From Endozoicomonas numazuensis (GTDB lineage: Bacteria; Pseudomonadota; Gammaproteobacteria; Pseudomonadales; Endozoicomonadaceae): a stretch of 64,000 bases of DNA. This document shows positions 45,041 through 54,840 of the stretch, piece after piece. The notes beneath the pieces are model-generated. The model worked only from the letters and a program-made list of their open reading frames with translations, was not told the origin of the DNA and did not search any database. The first letter of the stretch is position 1. Each line of letters starts with the position of its first letter. The DNA lies in contig NZ_JOKH01000009.1 in the NCBI RefSeq assembly GCF_000722635.1, positions 124,001 through 188,000 of the forward strand, in the 5' to 3' direction. The translations under genes and the position numbers were made by a program.

Positions 45041-46024
45041 TCAATGACTCAGCGTTTCAAGCACACCATCAAGATCTTCTGGCAAAGCTGCATCAATCGC
45101 TAACGCCTGACCTTCAGGCAACACCAACTCCAGTCTGGCAGCATGGAGAAACAGTCTTTTCAGACCAAACTCCCTGAACCGTCTATTGTCTTCATCCGAC
45201 GTATATTTATCATCCCCGAGAATGGGATACCCGGCATGGAGACAATGCACCCTGATCTGATGAGTCCTGCCGGTAACCGGGCTAGCCTCCACCAGTGTGG
45301 CCGTTTCATTGGCATGACTATACCGTTCAAGAACTTTATAGAGTGTTTTTGAACGCTTTCCTTCCAAATCTACAGTAACCACCCTCTCTCCTGAACGCAG
45401 AGTATTTTTCAGCAGAGGCGCATTAACCAAAACCTTCCTGCTTGGCCAACGACCCAAAACAAGAGCGTTATAGATTTTATTGATCTTACCTTCTTTCAAC
45501 TGGGCGTGAAGATAACGAAGCATGCTTCGCTTCTTGGCAATCATCAGGCATCCTGAAGTGTCGCGATCGAGGCGATGCACCAATTCCAGACTCCGCTCTT
45601 GCGGACGAATATTGCGCAACGTTTCAATCACACCATAAGAAATACCACTGCCACCATGAACCGCAATACCAGCTGGCTTATTGATAATGATCAGAGATTT
45701 ATCTTCATACAGAATGGCGCCTTCCAACTTATGAATGATGGCCGCACTGGGACTGGCTCTGGAAGTTTTTTCTGCAACTCTGACGGGTGGAACTCTTAAC
45801 AAATCACCGTCCTGCAGGCGGTAATCTGCTGTCACACGCTTTTTGTTTACACGTACTTCACCTTTACGAATAATTCTGTATACCCGTGTTTTAGGTACAC
45901 CTTTGAGAATCCGCACTAGATAATTATCGACCCGCTGCCCGGCATCTTCGCTATCAATATTGATCATTCTTACCGCTGGGCGGGATTCCCCGGCTTGCCG
46001 GGAGTCGTTCTGATGTCTATCCAT
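45041..46024 (-). CDS. rluC: 23S rRNA pseudouridine(955/2504/2580) synthase
   Basis: The 327-residue enzyme has an N-terminal S4 RNA-binding domain (AGQRVDNYLVRILKGVPKTR, about 28-85) and the RluA-type catalytic domain. The catalytic Asp is D155 in VHRLDRDTSGCLMIAKKRS. GIAVHGGSGISYGVIETLR and SPVTGRTHQIRVHCLHAGYP are RluC/D signatures. Divergent from rne, as in Pseudomonas and enterics, which supports RluC over RluD. Confidence 0.95.
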   Translation of the reverse strand: MDRHQNDSRQAGESRPAVRMINIDSEDAGQRVDNYLVRILKGVPKTRVYRIIRKGEVRVNKKRVTADYRLQDGDLLRVPPVRVAEKTSRASPSAAIIHKLEGAILYEDKSLIIINKPAGIAVHGGSGISYGVIETLRNIRPQERSLELVHRLDRDTSGCLMIAKKRSMLRYLHAQLKEGKINKIYNALVLGRWPSRKVLVNAPLLKNTLRSGERVVTVDLEGKRSKTLYKVLERYSHANETATLVEASPVTGRTHQIRVHCLHAGYPILGDDKYTSDEDNRRFREFGLKRLFLHAARLELVLPEGQALAIDAALPEDLDGVLETLSH

Positions 46025-46593
46025 CGCGCTATAGTATCAGCTTTCCCTCATTTGAAGCACTTACTGATTACTGATATAGTTGTGGCACTGCCTTGTGCAT
46101 ATACGAAAAGGCAGTTCGATTTACGAAACCTGAGAGCGGCCGGCAGCGGGAAAGGCAAATATGAAAGAGCCATAAAGCCCCCTGAACCGAAGCCGATGAC
46201 ACTCAGGACTATTGAAACACCATCACGGCTCTGCCGTGTAAGATAAACAGCGCTACTCTCTGTCAAGCTGTGCACCCCCGGATTCCGGGCGTGAGGAAAA
46301 TTCCGGGAAATTAGACACTATTATCGGCCTATTTTTTTATCGAGCCTTTAGATATCGATAAGCGCCGAAAGATCCCGGCAGAACCGAATTCCCCGCCCAA
46401 GGTGGCCCGTCTGAATCAAGGCCTGGTCACCAGTTTGATGCTATATCGTTACAAAGCAGGTTAAAGAAGTACTGGGAAGTAAGTCTGATAGCACAGATTA
46501 TAAACCGGCAGTTCCGCATCAGTGACGGACCGGAAGACAAGAAAACGGGCAGTGCCGGCTTGAGAGGCTAGCCTCTGAATGTATCGGTACTCT
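46025..46593 (+). promoter_or_regulatory. rluC-rne divergent intergenic region and rne leader
   Basis: No gene is supported in these 569 nt; frames here are short. It must hold the promoters of rluC and rne. A perfect 14-bp palindrome AGAGGCTAGCCTCT at 46563-46576 sits 17 nt before the chosen rne start, and CCCCGGATTCCGGGCG at about 46276 forms another small stem. In E. coli the rne leader mediates feedback control by RNase E itself; whether this leader folds that way cannot be judged by eye. Confidence 0.45.
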
Positions 46594-49578
46594 ATGAAGA
46601 GAATGTTAATCAACGCAACTCAGTCTGAAGAGTTGCGCGTTGCGCTGGTTGATGGCCAGCGTCTTTACGACCTGGACATCGAGTCTGGCGCTCGTGAACA
46701 GAAAAAAGCCAACATCTACAAAGGGAAAATAACCCGGGTTGAACCCAGCCTGGAAGCCGCCTTTGTGGACTTTGGTGCTGAGCGACACGGATTCCTTCCT
46801 CTGAAGGAAATATCTCGTGAATATTTTTCCTCTCCACACCATGGTGGACGCCCGAATATAAAGGACGTTATCAAGGAAGGACAGGAAGTCATTGTTCAGG
46901 TAGATAAAGAAGAGCGTGGCAATAAAGGTGCAGCCCTGACTACGTTGGTCAGTCTGGCTGGTCGCTATCTCGTACTCATGCCCAACAACCCTAGAGCAGG
47001 CGGTATTTCCCGTCGGATCGAGGGTGATGAGCGTGCAGAATTGCGCGAAATCCTGAGCAATCTCAATATCCCTTCAGAAATGGGCGTCATTGTTCGTACT
47101 GCAGGCCTGGGTCGCTCCAAGGAAGAGTTGCAGTGGGATCTCGATTATCTGCTTCAACTGTGGAGCTCCATTAAAGATGCTGCACACAAGCCTGCCCCTC
47201 TTCTGATTTATCAGGAAAGCAACGTCATTATCCGGGCTATCCGCGATTACTTGCGTCAGGACATTAGTGAAGTGCTGATCGACAAAAACAGTGTTTTTGA
47301 CGAAGCTCTGGATTTCATCAAACAGGTCATGCCTCAGTACCAGCACAAAATCAAGCTGTATAAAGATGGCATCCCCCTGTTCAACCGCTTCCAGATTGAA
47401 TCCCAGATCGAAACAGCTTTCCAGCGTGAAGTTAAGTTACCATCAGGCGGCTCTATTGTTATCGACCCGACTGAAGCACTGGTTTCCATCGATATCAACT
47501 CTGCCCGCGCAACCCGTGGTGGTGATATTGAAGAAACAGCCCTGAACACCAACCTGGAAGCGGCCGATGAAATCGCTCGTCAGCTCAGACTCCGTGATAT
47601 CGGCGGTCTGATCGTGATTGACTTCATCGACATGAGCCACAATCGCAACCAGCGTGAAGTCGAAAACCGTATCCGTCAGGCTTTATCCATGGATCGCGCG
47701 CGCGTTCAGACAGGACGCATTTCTCGCTTCGGTCTGCTGGAAATGTCACGTCAGCGCCTGCGTCCGTCTCTGGGTGAAACCAGTGGTGTTGTCTGCCCAA
47801 GATGTTCAGGTCAGGGCACCATTCGTGACATAGAGTCTCTGGCCCTGTCCATTCTTCGCCTGATGGAAGAGGAAGCTCTGAAAGATAAAACTTCAGAGAT
47901 CCGTGCCCAGGTACCGGTAACTGTTGCTGCATTCCTGCTGAATGAAAAGCGTCAGACTATCGCCAAGATTGAGAAACGACACAAGGTTCGCATTGTTGCT
48001 GTTCCCAATCCAAACCTGGAAACACCTCACTACGACGTCCAGCGCCTGAGAGATGATCACGTAGTAGAAGGCTCAGAGAGCAGCTACGAAATCATCACTA
48101 CAGAAGAGCCTCAGGAAGAAGAAGCACCGGTTTCACAGACCAAAGCAACTCCCCGTCCGGAAGCTGCCGTCAAGAACGTTGCACCCGCTAAACCTGCGCC
48201 TGCTCAGCCTGAAAAACAGGGCATGCTGAAGTCTTTTGTCAAAGCTATTGGCGGCCTCTTTGCAGCCGAAGAAACGACAGAACAGCCTGCTCAGCCAGAA
48301 ACGCGCAAGCCTGCACGCCAGCAACGCCAGCAACGCCAGCCAAGAGACCGCGACAATCAGCAGCGGGATAATCGTGGACAGCGCCAGCAGCGTAACAAGC
48401 CCCAGCAACGCAAAGAGCAGCCTGAAGATCGGCCGGCTCGTAACAACGAGCGCCGCCGTGGCAATAGCCCTCGACAACAGGACGATAGAAAGGAAAGCAC
48501 ACCTCGTCAGGAAAGACAGGAGCGCAGTCCTCGCCAACAGGAAGAGCGCAGCCCTCGCCGCCAACAGCAGGAAAGACGAGAGCGTCGCGAACCGGTAGCT
48601 GAGCCGAAGCAACAGGAGCAAGCAGCTTCCGTTACTGAGCAGCAAGAAGATAACCGTCGCCGTCGTCGTCCCGGCTCTGCTCAGCGCAGAAGAAACAACC
48701 GCCCCTCTCAGAGAGACCGTAGCCAGCAGGAGCAACCTGTTCTGCCTTCTCTGTCTCAACCTGAAGAGAGCAAAGCAGAAGCACCAGCACAACCTGCTAC
48801 TGCCAAAGCGCCTGCAGAACAGACTGCTCAGAAACAGAGCCCTAAGCCTGTAACTCAGCAAGAAGTTAAAGCGCGACAGGAAGCACCCACTGAGAAGGCA
48901 GTATCCAGACAGCCTGAACAAAAAGCAGCCAGCCAACCTGAAAAGGTCGAAGCGGTTGTGGAAGCTCCTGTAACCAAGCCCACTGAGGAAGTGACTCAGC
49001 AACCAGCTCCAACGGCCAGTCAGAAGCCTCAGGCTGAAGACACACCGGAAAAGGTAATCAGCGAGCCGGCTGAAGCGCCTAAAGCGGCAACGCCTCGAAT
49101 GACTGAAATGGCCAAGGCAGTAGCTGCCAGCAGCCATAGAGAAGCCGCACCTATACAGCAGCCCAGCACTCCTGTTCAACCCAGTGTTGAGCCCGTCACT
49201 GAAAAAGCAGAAGAGCCCGCTAAACCTGCAGCTCCAACTGTAGAGACGGTCAAAAAGGAAGCTGCTCCTGTACAGCAAGAAGCACCTGCTGCTCCGGCCA
49301 CGGCGACACCACCTCAGAAACAAGAAGCACCAAAAGCTGCCAAACCTAAAGCAGCAGCCGAACCTGCTTCAAATGTTGTTGATGTAAACAATAATGAGGA
49401 AGCCGCCCAGCAAGCACCTGCATCACGCCGCAGACGCAGTAGAGCTCATAACGACCCTCGAATGAAGCGTCGCCAAGAGCAAGCTGCTGCCGCTGCCGCA
49501 GCTGAGTCCGCAAAGACCACCGAAGACAAGCCTGCGGATGATCAACCATCCACGGCTTCTGCATCCCAGGAAAATTAA
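46594..49578 (+). CDS. rne: Ribonuclease E
   Basis: I start at the ATG at 46594 (994 residues, [20 protein letters not shown]), the E. coli start; an in-frame ATG at 46579 is less likely. The catalytic half has an S1 domain (about 35-125), the RNase H-like and DNase I-like parts with metal ligands D300 and D343, and the zinc link C401-PRC404. The C-terminal half from about residue 520 is a disordered scaffold: an Arg/Gln-rich RNA-binding tract (about 570-710), a Gln/Ala/Pro/Glu-rich stretch and the terminal [20 protein letters not shown] motif. RNase E starts mRNA decay and processes rRNA and tRNA. Confidence 0.97.
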   Translation: MKRMLINATQSEELRVALVDGQRLYDLDIESGAREQKKANIYKGKITRVEPSLEAAFVDFGAERHGFLPLKEISREYFSSPHHGGRPNIKDVIKEGQEVIVQVDKEERGNKGAALTTLVSLAGRYLVLMPNNPRAGGISRRIEGDERAELREILSNLNIPSEMGVIVRTAGLGRSKEELQWDLDYLLQLWSSIKDAAHKPAPLLIYQESNVIIRAIRDYLRQDISEVLIDKNSVFDEALDFIKQVMPQYQHKIKLYKDGIPLFNRFQIESQIETAFQREVKLPSGGSIVIDPTEALVSIDINSARATRGGDIEETALNTNLEAADEIARQLRLRDIGGLIVIDFIDMSHNRNQREVENRIRQALSMDRARVQTGRISRFGLLEMSRQRLRPSLGETSGVVCPRCSGQGTIRDIESLALSILRLMEEEALKDKTSEIRAQVPVTVAAFLLNEKRQTIAKIEKRHKVRIVAVPNPNLETPHYDVQRLRDDHVVEGSESSYEIITTEEPQEEEAPVSQTKATPRPEAAVKNVAPAKPAPAQPEKQGMLKSFVKAIGGLFAAEETTEQPAQPETRKPARQQRQQRQPRDRDNQQRDNRGQRQQRNKPQQRKEQPEDRPARNNERRRGNSPRQQDDRKESTPRQERQERSPRQQEERSPRRQQQERRERREPVAEPKQQEQAASVTEQQEDNRRRRRPGSAQRRRNNRPSQRDRSQQEQPVLPSLSQPEESKAEAPAQPATAKAPAEQTAQKQSPKPVTQQEVKARQEAPTEKAVSRQPEQKAASQPEKVEAVVEAPVTKPTEEVTQQPAPTASQKPQAEDTPEKVISEPAEAPKAATPRMTEMAKAVAASSHREAAPIQQPSTPVQPSVEPVTEKAEEPAKPAAPTVETVKKEAAPVQQEAPAAPATATPPQKQEAPKAAKPKAAAEPASNVVDVNNNEEAAQQAPASRRRRSRAHNDPRMKRRQEQAAAAAAAESAKTTEDKPADDQPSTASASQEN

Positions 49579-49584
49579 TGATCA

Positions 49585-49612
49585 GCCCGGTGATTATTCA
49601 CCGGGCATTTAT
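49585..49612 (+). terminator. Terminator of rne
   Basis: GCCCGGTGA-ttat-TCACCGGGC is followed by ATTTATTTT, 6 nt after the rne stop. Confidence 0.9.
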
Positions 49613-49667
49613 TTTCCAGTGGTCAAGCCACCTGATTTCATTCATTCCAGACTGAAATCAGGAGCTC

Positions 49668-49702
49668 AAAAAAAAGGAGAGGCAATACCTCTCCTTTTTT
49701 AT
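49668..49702 (-). terminator. Terminator downstream of glpR (bidirectional)
   Basis: AAAAAAAGGAGAGG-caata-CCTCTCCTTTTTT has A and T runs on both sides, so it can stop glpR from the right and backs up the rne terminator from the left. Confidence 0.9.
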
Positions 49703-49712
49703 TCACAAGAAT

Positions 49713-50507
49713 CTAGCCACAAATCACAACTTCAATGGCTGAGTCTGCCATAACCTCTTTGAGCAGCTCCGGTGGTTCAACATCGGTAAACAATGAATCA
49801 ATCTGTTCAAGATGCCCTAACCTGACCATAGCGCTTCGGCCGAATTTACTATGATCTGCGGCCAGCAGTGACTGCTTGGCATTTCCTATCATTGCCTGTG
49901 CAACCCTGACCTCATGATAATCAAAGTCCATGAGAGAGCCATCCATATCGATACCACTGATACCCATAATTGCATAGTCGACTCTAAACTGTTCGATAAA
50001 ATCCCGGGTAGCCTGACCCACTATACCGCCATCGCGATTTCGAACCTCACCACCTGCTATCACAACGGTAAAGTCCTCACGCTGCAACAATATTGAAGCC
50101 ACATGAAGATTATTGGTAACTACTCTCAAGGCCTTATGATTCAACAGAGCTCTGGCTACCGCTTCTGTCGAGGTACCAATGTTGATAAAAAGTGATGAAC
50201 CGTCGGGAATTCTTTTGACCAGCTCAGCAGCGATCTGGTCTTTTTCTTTGCTAAGACTCATTTTCCGCTCAGAATAAGCGGTATTAACGGTACTGCTTGA
50301 GGGCATTCCTGCCCCACCATGATGTCGTGAGATCAGGTTCTGTTTATCGAGCTCATTCAGATCTCTACGGATTGTTTGGGGAGTCACTTTAAAGTGCTGC
50401 ACCAGCTCATCCGTCGTTACAAAGCCATGCTGACGAATCAGCTCTACAATCAATTCCTGGCGATGGGTTTGGGGTATAGAAGATACAGCGGCTGTCTTGG
50501 CAGTCAT
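49713..50507 (-). CDS. glpR: DeoR-family repressor of glycerol-3-phosphate metabolism
   Basis: The 264-residue protein is a close match to GlpR: HGFVTTDELVQHFKVTPQTI then RRDLNELDKQNLISRHHGGA (DNA-binding domain, about 30-75), LRVVTNNLHVASILL, GGEVRNRDGGIVGQATRDFI, GISGIDMDGSLMDFDYHEVR and DHSKFGRSAMV. It would repress glp genes until glycerol-3-phosphate binds. No glp gene is next to it here, so it acts in trans. One AAATGCCCATAGC motif lies about 100 nt upstream. Confidence 0.93.
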   Translation of the reverse strand: MTAKTAAVSSIPQTHRQELIVELIRQHGFVTTDELVQHFKVTPQTIRRDLNELDKQNLISRHHGGAGMPSSSTVNTAYSERKMSLSKEKDQIAAELVKRIPDGSSLFINIGTSTEAVARALLNHKALRVVTNNLHVASILLQREDFTVVIAGGEVRNRDGGIVGQATRDFIEQFRVDYAIMGISGIDMDGSLMDFDYHEVRVAQAMIGNAKQSLLAADHSKFGRSAMVRLGHLEQIDSLFTDVEPPELLKEVMADSAIEVVICG

Positions 50508-50661
50508 CCGAAAACTCTTGTCAGCGAGATCACTCAGTCATTCAAAGCAGACTGAGCGTTCAATCTATGGAGATTTTCTAATCAATTCCGTCAGGATACC
50601 AACTTCAAATGCCCATAGCTAAAAAAATCGAAGCACTTACAGCGAAGATTCTGTACATCCC

Positions 50662-52122
50662 TTACAACTTGGCTAGCAGTGCATCATCCAACTTGTAAAC
50701 ATCCTGTCGAAAGCGTATCCGCCCATTACTGTCAGGCCAGGCAGTAAAGTAAACAAAGTAAAGAGGAACTGATTTCCTGAGCTTCAATTTACCCGTCTCA
50801 CTGGTTGACCCCAAAGATCTTGCCTCATGCCCCATACCCTGACTTTTCAAAATATTGCCAATTAAATGCTCAATATTTTCAACACGAGTACACCCGGAAC
50901 TGAAGGTTCTTACTGAGCGCTTAAACAACTCTGGCTTATCAGTGTCATGCAAATAGATACTATAAGCATTAGGGGAGTCCAGCTTGTATTTTCCCAGACG
51001 ATTCACTTTTCCCGGTTTTTGCTCCAGCCGATACGGAAACGATCTACGACTGTACTTCTTCCAATTGATTGAATCAGGGTCGAGCTTTCTTGCGCCTGCT
51101 TTCCAGCTGGCATAGACCGAAAAGCCCTCCTTCTTAAGAAACCCCGGATCTTTCTTGGCTTTTTGCAGTAATGAGGTCGACGATATAGAGCTGGGCACCC
51201 GCCAAAAAGGATTTACAGTGATACTTTCTATACTCTCCTGAAAAACCGGTGTTTGTTTGGAGGGCTTCCCTACAATAGCCCGATAATTTTTCTGCCTTCC
51301 TTCACTTGTTACCCAGGCAACATTAAAGCCAGCTATATCAACTAATACATGAGGGTAAGGCAGTGATCTGGGCATCCACCGCATTCGCTCCATATTAACC
51401 TTTAACACTTTGATCCTTTCCAGCGTCAAGGCAACCAACGCCTGGCGAGTGCGTTGACCAAAAAAACCATCGGAGCGAATTCGATACTGTTTCTGCAGTT
51501 TTTTGATCACCGACATATGCGATCGACTGTATTGCCCTGCTGGTAAACGATCAGCCAGATCCAGATCAATCAACCATTGATTTAGAATTAATATCGAAGG
51601 ATGACGATCCCCCTCTTCCAGAACCATATCAACCGGAAAGTGATCACCCGACGTCTCTAGCCGGTTATAAAATCGTTGCAGCGTTTTTTTGAACAACCCG
51701 TATTGAGGCAGCTTGGGCTCTATGAGATCCAGCGAATTTGAATCCATGTGCTCCTGCAGAACAGGTAACGCAGGACTGTCTGCAATCTTCCAACCAGGCT
51801 GATAAACCCTCCTGTCCAAGCGCCCGGTGTCCAGATAGGCAGCAAACTCAGAAGCCACTTTTCGAACATTTTGCTCAGAAGGGTCAGTAGCTAATTGCAG
51901 CCACTGACTTTGGGGAATATCAATACCATGCTGAGAAGCCGTTGACATCCAACTGATCAACTGTTGACTGGAAGCCGCTTCAGAGTGCCCTTCACTTTTA
52001 ATTTGAACACTCGGTTCAGAAGGAACAGAAAGCCACTCTTCAGCAGATACAGCTGCAGTAAAAAGACCTGATGACAGGTATGACAAAATAGTCATGAGCG
52101 AGGAAAACAAGGAACTGCGCAT
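50662..52122 (-). CDS. L,D-transpeptidase, YcbB/LdtD-like
   Basis: The 486-residue exported enzyme begins with a signal sequence (SLFSSLMTILSYLSSGLFTA). A helical domain follows, then a peptidoglycan-binding segment near residues 190-235 (SVIKKLQKQYRIRSDGFFGQ then RTRQAL). The YkuD catalytic domain runs from about 265 on, with His in SIYLHDTDKPELF and the nucleophilic Cys in FSSGCTRVENIEHLI. The family forms 3-3 crosslinks in peptidoglycan and is not inhibited by most beta-lactams except carbapenems. The order matches YcbB, though it is shorter than the 615-residue E. coli protein. Confidence 0.9.
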   Translation of the reverse strand: MRSSLFSSLMTILSYLSSGLFTAAVSAEEWLSVPSEPSVQIKSEGHSEAASSQQLISWMSTASQHGIDIPQSQWLQLATDPSEQNVRKVASEFAAYLDTGRLDRRVYQPGWKIADSPALPVLQEHMDSNSLDLIEPKLPQYGLFKKTLQRFYNRLETSGDHFPVDMVLEEGDRHPSILILNQWLIDLDLADRLPAGQYSRSHMSVIKKLQKQYRIRSDGFFGQRTRQALVALTLERIKVLKVNMERMRWMPRSLPYPHVLVDIAGFNVAWVTSEGRQKNYRAIVGKPSKQTPVFQESIESITVNPFWRVPSSISSTSLLQKAKKDPGFLKKEGFSVYASWKAGARKLDPDSINWKKYSRRSFPYRLEQKPGKVNRLGKYKLDSPNAYSIYLHDTDKPELFKRSVRTFSSGCTRVENIEHLIGNILKSQGMGHEARSLGSTSETGKLKLRKSVPLYFVYFTAWPDSNGRIRFRQDVYKLDDALLAKL

Positions 52123-52299
52123 GAAAACTCCGTTTTACAGTACAAGCCTTACTGCATTACAGGCTTTCATCGAACAGGAAACATCTCGTACTTTCTTAAG
52201 AGTAGACAGCCTGTAAACGGGGTTTTTCTTTACAATCAGAAGGGAAACGAAATGCCAAAAAACTGGCACTCCGCCATCATTAGAAGAAGGAAAAGGAAG

Positions 52300-53313
52300 T
52301 CAGTAGACCCTGGGCTCCATTTCCAGCTCGACACCAAACCGGTCACGGACTACATCCTGAATATATTGAGCAAGCCCCAATAAATCTTCAGGTACAGCAC
52401 CCCCATGATTAACCAATACCAGGGCCTGATTATTAAATGTGCCAACAGCACCCTGACGAAAACCTTTAAGACCTGCCCGATCAATCAACCAGCCTGCCGC
52501 CAGCTTCCATCGACCCTCAAAGGGAAAAGCCACAATATCAGGATAATCAGCCTGCAGTTTCTTTAACAGGCTTTCGCCTACCACCGGGTTTTTAAAAAAA
52601 CTCCCGGCATTACCCAGCACCCGAGGGTCTGGCAGTTTTTCCATGCGAATATCACAAACAGCTTCACTGATCACAAAAGCATCAGGACTTCCTTCAGAGC
52701 GCTGCTCTACTTCCTCCTGCAATCGACCATATGCAAGCCTTGGGGATAATTTGGCATCCAGAGCAAACTCAACAAAGGTGATAATAAAACGGTCACGGGC
52801 TGAATGTTTGAAGATTGAATCACGATAGCCAAACTGACAATCTGCGAGAGAGAAAGTTTTCAGTTCTCCCGACTTCATATCCAACGCGTCGAGACTATGC
52901 AAGAAGTCCTTGATCTCAACCCCATAAGCACCAATATTCTGAATCGGTGCAGCCCCGACATTACCCGGGATCAGGGAAAGGTTCTCAAGACCAAATGCCC
53001 GCTCACCCAAAGTCCAGCGGACAAACTCATGCCAGTTCTCACCGGCTCCAGCTGTTACACGAACAAGCTCATCACCTCTGGATACAACCTCTTTGTCGCA
53101 GATATTAACGTGGACAAACAGGGCCTCCTGATCACCACTCAGTATCAGATTACTTCCCCCCCCTAACGGAACAACAGGAAGATTCTTTTGACAGGCAAAA
53201 TGAACGGCCTCACGAAGATCTTCAACTGAACTTGCTTCTGCAAAATAGCGGGCATTGACCCTGAAACCAAAAGTGTTCAGGGCCTCGAGGGAATAATTTT
53301 CAAGAATTCTCAT
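52300..53313 (-). CDS. murB: UDP-N-acetylenolpyruvoylglucosamine reductase
   Basis: The 337-residue FAD enzyme reduces UDP-GlcNAc-enolpyruvate to UDP-MurNAc. Seen: YSLEALNTFGFRVNARYFAE, VVPLGGGSNLILSGD (FAD), LSLIPGNVGAAPIQNIGAYG, FGYRDSIFK and the catalytic Ser in LGNAGSFFKNPVV. The C-terminal WLIDRAGLKGFRQGAVGTFN then NQALVLVN is of the E. coli type I form. It follows the phosphatase gene by 13 nt. Confidence 0.96.
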   Translation of the reverse strand: MRILENYSLEALNTFGFRVNARYFAEASSVEDLREAVHFACQKNLPVVPLGGGSNLILSGDQEALFVHVNICDKEVVSRGDELVRVTAGAGENWHEFVRWTLGERAFGLENLSLIPGNVGAAPIQNIGAYGVEIKDFLHSLDALDMKSGELKTFSLADCQFGYRDSIFKHSARDRFIITFVEFALDAKLSPRLAYGRLQEEVEQRSEGSPDAFVISEAVCDIRMEKLPDPRVLGNAGSFFKNPVVGESLLKKLQADYPDIVAFPFEGRWKLAAGWLIDRAGLKGFRQGAVGTFNNQALVLVNHGGAVPEDLLGLAQYIQDVVRDRFGVELEMEPRVY

Positions 53314-53326
53314 TAACTACCGCGAT

Positions 53327-53800
53327 TCACTCTGAGCATGATTTTTGAATGCGCTCCAACAGTGACTGCCCACCCCGTTCAACCAGGGAGAGCACATCTG
53401 AAAAACCTTGTGCTCCCCCATAGTAGGGATCGGGTACTTCACTCTCAGGAGCATCACTGAATGACAGGAAAAGCTGAACTTTATGGCTGTACTCTGGCGG
53501 ACACATAGCCAACAGATCACTGAGATTACTCTCATCCATTGCCAACACATAATCAAATTCTTTGAAATCTGAAGCACAGACCTGTCGGGAACGAATAAAA
53601 GACAAATCATAACCCAGACGAGCAGCTTCCTTGATGGATCGCCCATCTGGTTCTGCCCCATTATGCCAGCCGCTGGTACCTGCTGAATCCACCTTAATCT
53701 GACCTGATAAACCAGCCTTTTCCACTTGATGTGCAAAAACACCATGAGCGGTGGGAGAGCGACAAATATTCCCCAGACAGACAAAGAGTACTTTCATCAT
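53327..53800 (-). CDS. Low-molecular-weight protein-tyrosine phosphatase
   Basis: The 157-residue protein has the P-loop CLGNICRS (C8, R14) near the start and the general acid Asp in VPDPYYGG. SAGTSGWHNGAEPDGRSI and DYVLAMDESN are family motifs. Bacterial LMW-PTPs often control exopolysaccharide kinases; here it lies in the murB/kdsB envelope cluster without a tyrosine kinase nearby, the same place it has in Pseudomonas. Function in envelope control is inference. Confidence 0.93.
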   Translation of the reverse strand: MMKVLFVCLGNICRSPTAHGVFAHQVEKAGLSGQIKVDSAGTSGWHNGAEPDGRSIKEAARLGYDLSFIRSRQVCASDFKEFDYVLAMDESNLSDLLAMCPPEYSHKVQLFLSFSDAPESEVPDPYYGGAQGFSDVLSLVERGGQSLLERIQKSCSE

Positions 53801-53827
53801 CCTTTTTTACCCTTGCTTAACAGGCAC

Positions 53828-54619
53828 TCAGGAAATATCAGCCAGCCTGCTTTTCATGAGAGCCCTGACAGCGTTGAGATCCTCTTCCGTATCAACCCCA
53901 TGTGGAGGCGCTTCCATGGCATCAGCCACATGAATACGATGCCCGTTCCAGAGCAGTCTTAACTGCTCAAGCGACTCTATAGATTCAACAGGGCTTTGCT
54001 CCCATTGCACATATTGATTAAGCAGACTGACACGATAGGCATAAATTCCAATGTGACGCCTGAAAATATCCACTGCTGGCAGAGAGTCCCCACTATTGGA
54101 AAACTCATTTCTGGCCCAGGGCATGGGAGCACGACTGAAGTACAAGGCAAAGCCTTCACGATCAGTCACCACCTTCACCACATTAGGATTAAACAAATCT
54201 TCTCGATTGCGAACAGGCTCAGAGAGTGTTGCCGCCCCTGCCGATGTTGCCTGTATCAGATTACCGGCAACCTGATCAATCACTTTGGCCGGGATCAGCG
54301 GCTCATCACCCTGAACATTAACAATAACTTCGTTGTCACTCATCTCATGCAGACGCGTAACTTCCTGAAGGCGATCCGTTCCGGAAGGATGACCCGCCAG
54401 GGTCATACAAGCCTCAGCACCAAAACTTTCAGCCACTTTGATGATACGTTCATTATCTGTAGCAATAATGACGCGAGTCGCCCGACTTTCACAGGCTCGC
54501 TCATAGACATGCTGAATCATGGGCTTGCCACAAATATCAGCCAAAGGCTTGCCGGGTAAACGGCTGGAGTTGAATCGAGCAGGTATCACTACAGTAAACG
54601 GGGCAGTGGAAGCACTCAT
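53828..54619 (-). CDS. kdsB: 3-deoxy-manno-octulosonate cytidylyltransferase
   Basis: The 263-residue enzyme activates Kdo as CMP-Kdo for lipopolysaccharide core. Seen: VVIPARFNSSRLPGKPLADI then CGKPMIQHVYERA near the start, VIIATDNERI, EACMTLAGHPSGTDRLQE, VNVQGDEPLIP, and HIGIYAYRV in the second half. Its ATG overlaps the upstream Trm112-like gene stop (TGATG), so the two are coupled. Confidence 0.97.
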   Translation of the reverse strand: MSASTAPFTVVIPARFNSSRLPGKPLADICGKPMIQHVYERACESRATRVIIATDNERIIKVAESFGAEACMTLAGHPSGTDRLQEVTRLHEMSDNEVIVNVQGDEPLIPAKVIDQVAGNLIQATSAGAATLSEPVRNREDLFNPNVVKVVTDREGFALYFSRAPMPWARNEFSNSGDSLPAVDIFRRHIGIYAYRVSLLNQYVQWEQSPVESIESLEQLRLLWNGHRIHVADAMEAPPHGVDTEEDLNAVRALMKSRLADIS

Positions 54620-54840
54620 CAGGCAGAAGTATCCTCTTGAGAAGGTGCCGCCTCGCCACCCTCCAGTCGCTCATCGACCGTCAGGGTGCGGGCTTCGTTT
54701 TCCAGCATGACAGGAATACCATCACGAATTGGATAGGCCATACCACAGGGACGACAGATCAGCTCAGCCGCTGACTTATCGAACTTCAGATCGCCCTTAC
54801 AGTGGGGACAGGCCAGAATCTCAAACAGCTTCTTGTCCAT
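54619..54840 (-). CDS. Trm112-like small zinc-ribbon protein (YcaR family)
   Basis: I start at the ATG at 54840 (73 residues, [20 protein letters not shown]); the open frame to 54882 overlaps lpxK more. CPHC near 11 and CRPC near 32 are the two zinc-knuckle pairs, and [14 protein letters not shown] is the conserved middle. This DUF343/Trm112 family is usually encoded between lpxK and kdsB; in eukaryotes Trm112 activates methyltransferases, but the bacterial role is unclear. It overlaps lpxK by 20 nt. Confidence 0.92.
   Translation of the reverse strand: MDKKLFEILACPHCKGDLKFDKSAAELICRPCGMAYPIRDGIPVMLENEARTLTVDERLEGGEAAPSQEDTSA

Noticed and set aside
44887-45177. Plus-strand (MPIARK)n frame
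   Set aside because: Spelled by the 18-bp tandem repeat and running into antisense of rluC; no ribosome site or independent coding sign.
48133-49323. Long minus-strand frame (396 codons) inside rne
   Set aside because: Antisense shadow of the Gln/Arg/Ala-rich scaffold half of RNase E; Cys/Leu/Ser/Phe-rich and without motifs.
53317-53784. 155-codon minus-strand frame
   Set aside because: Shifted-frame shadow of the tyrosine phosphatase gene at 53327-53800.
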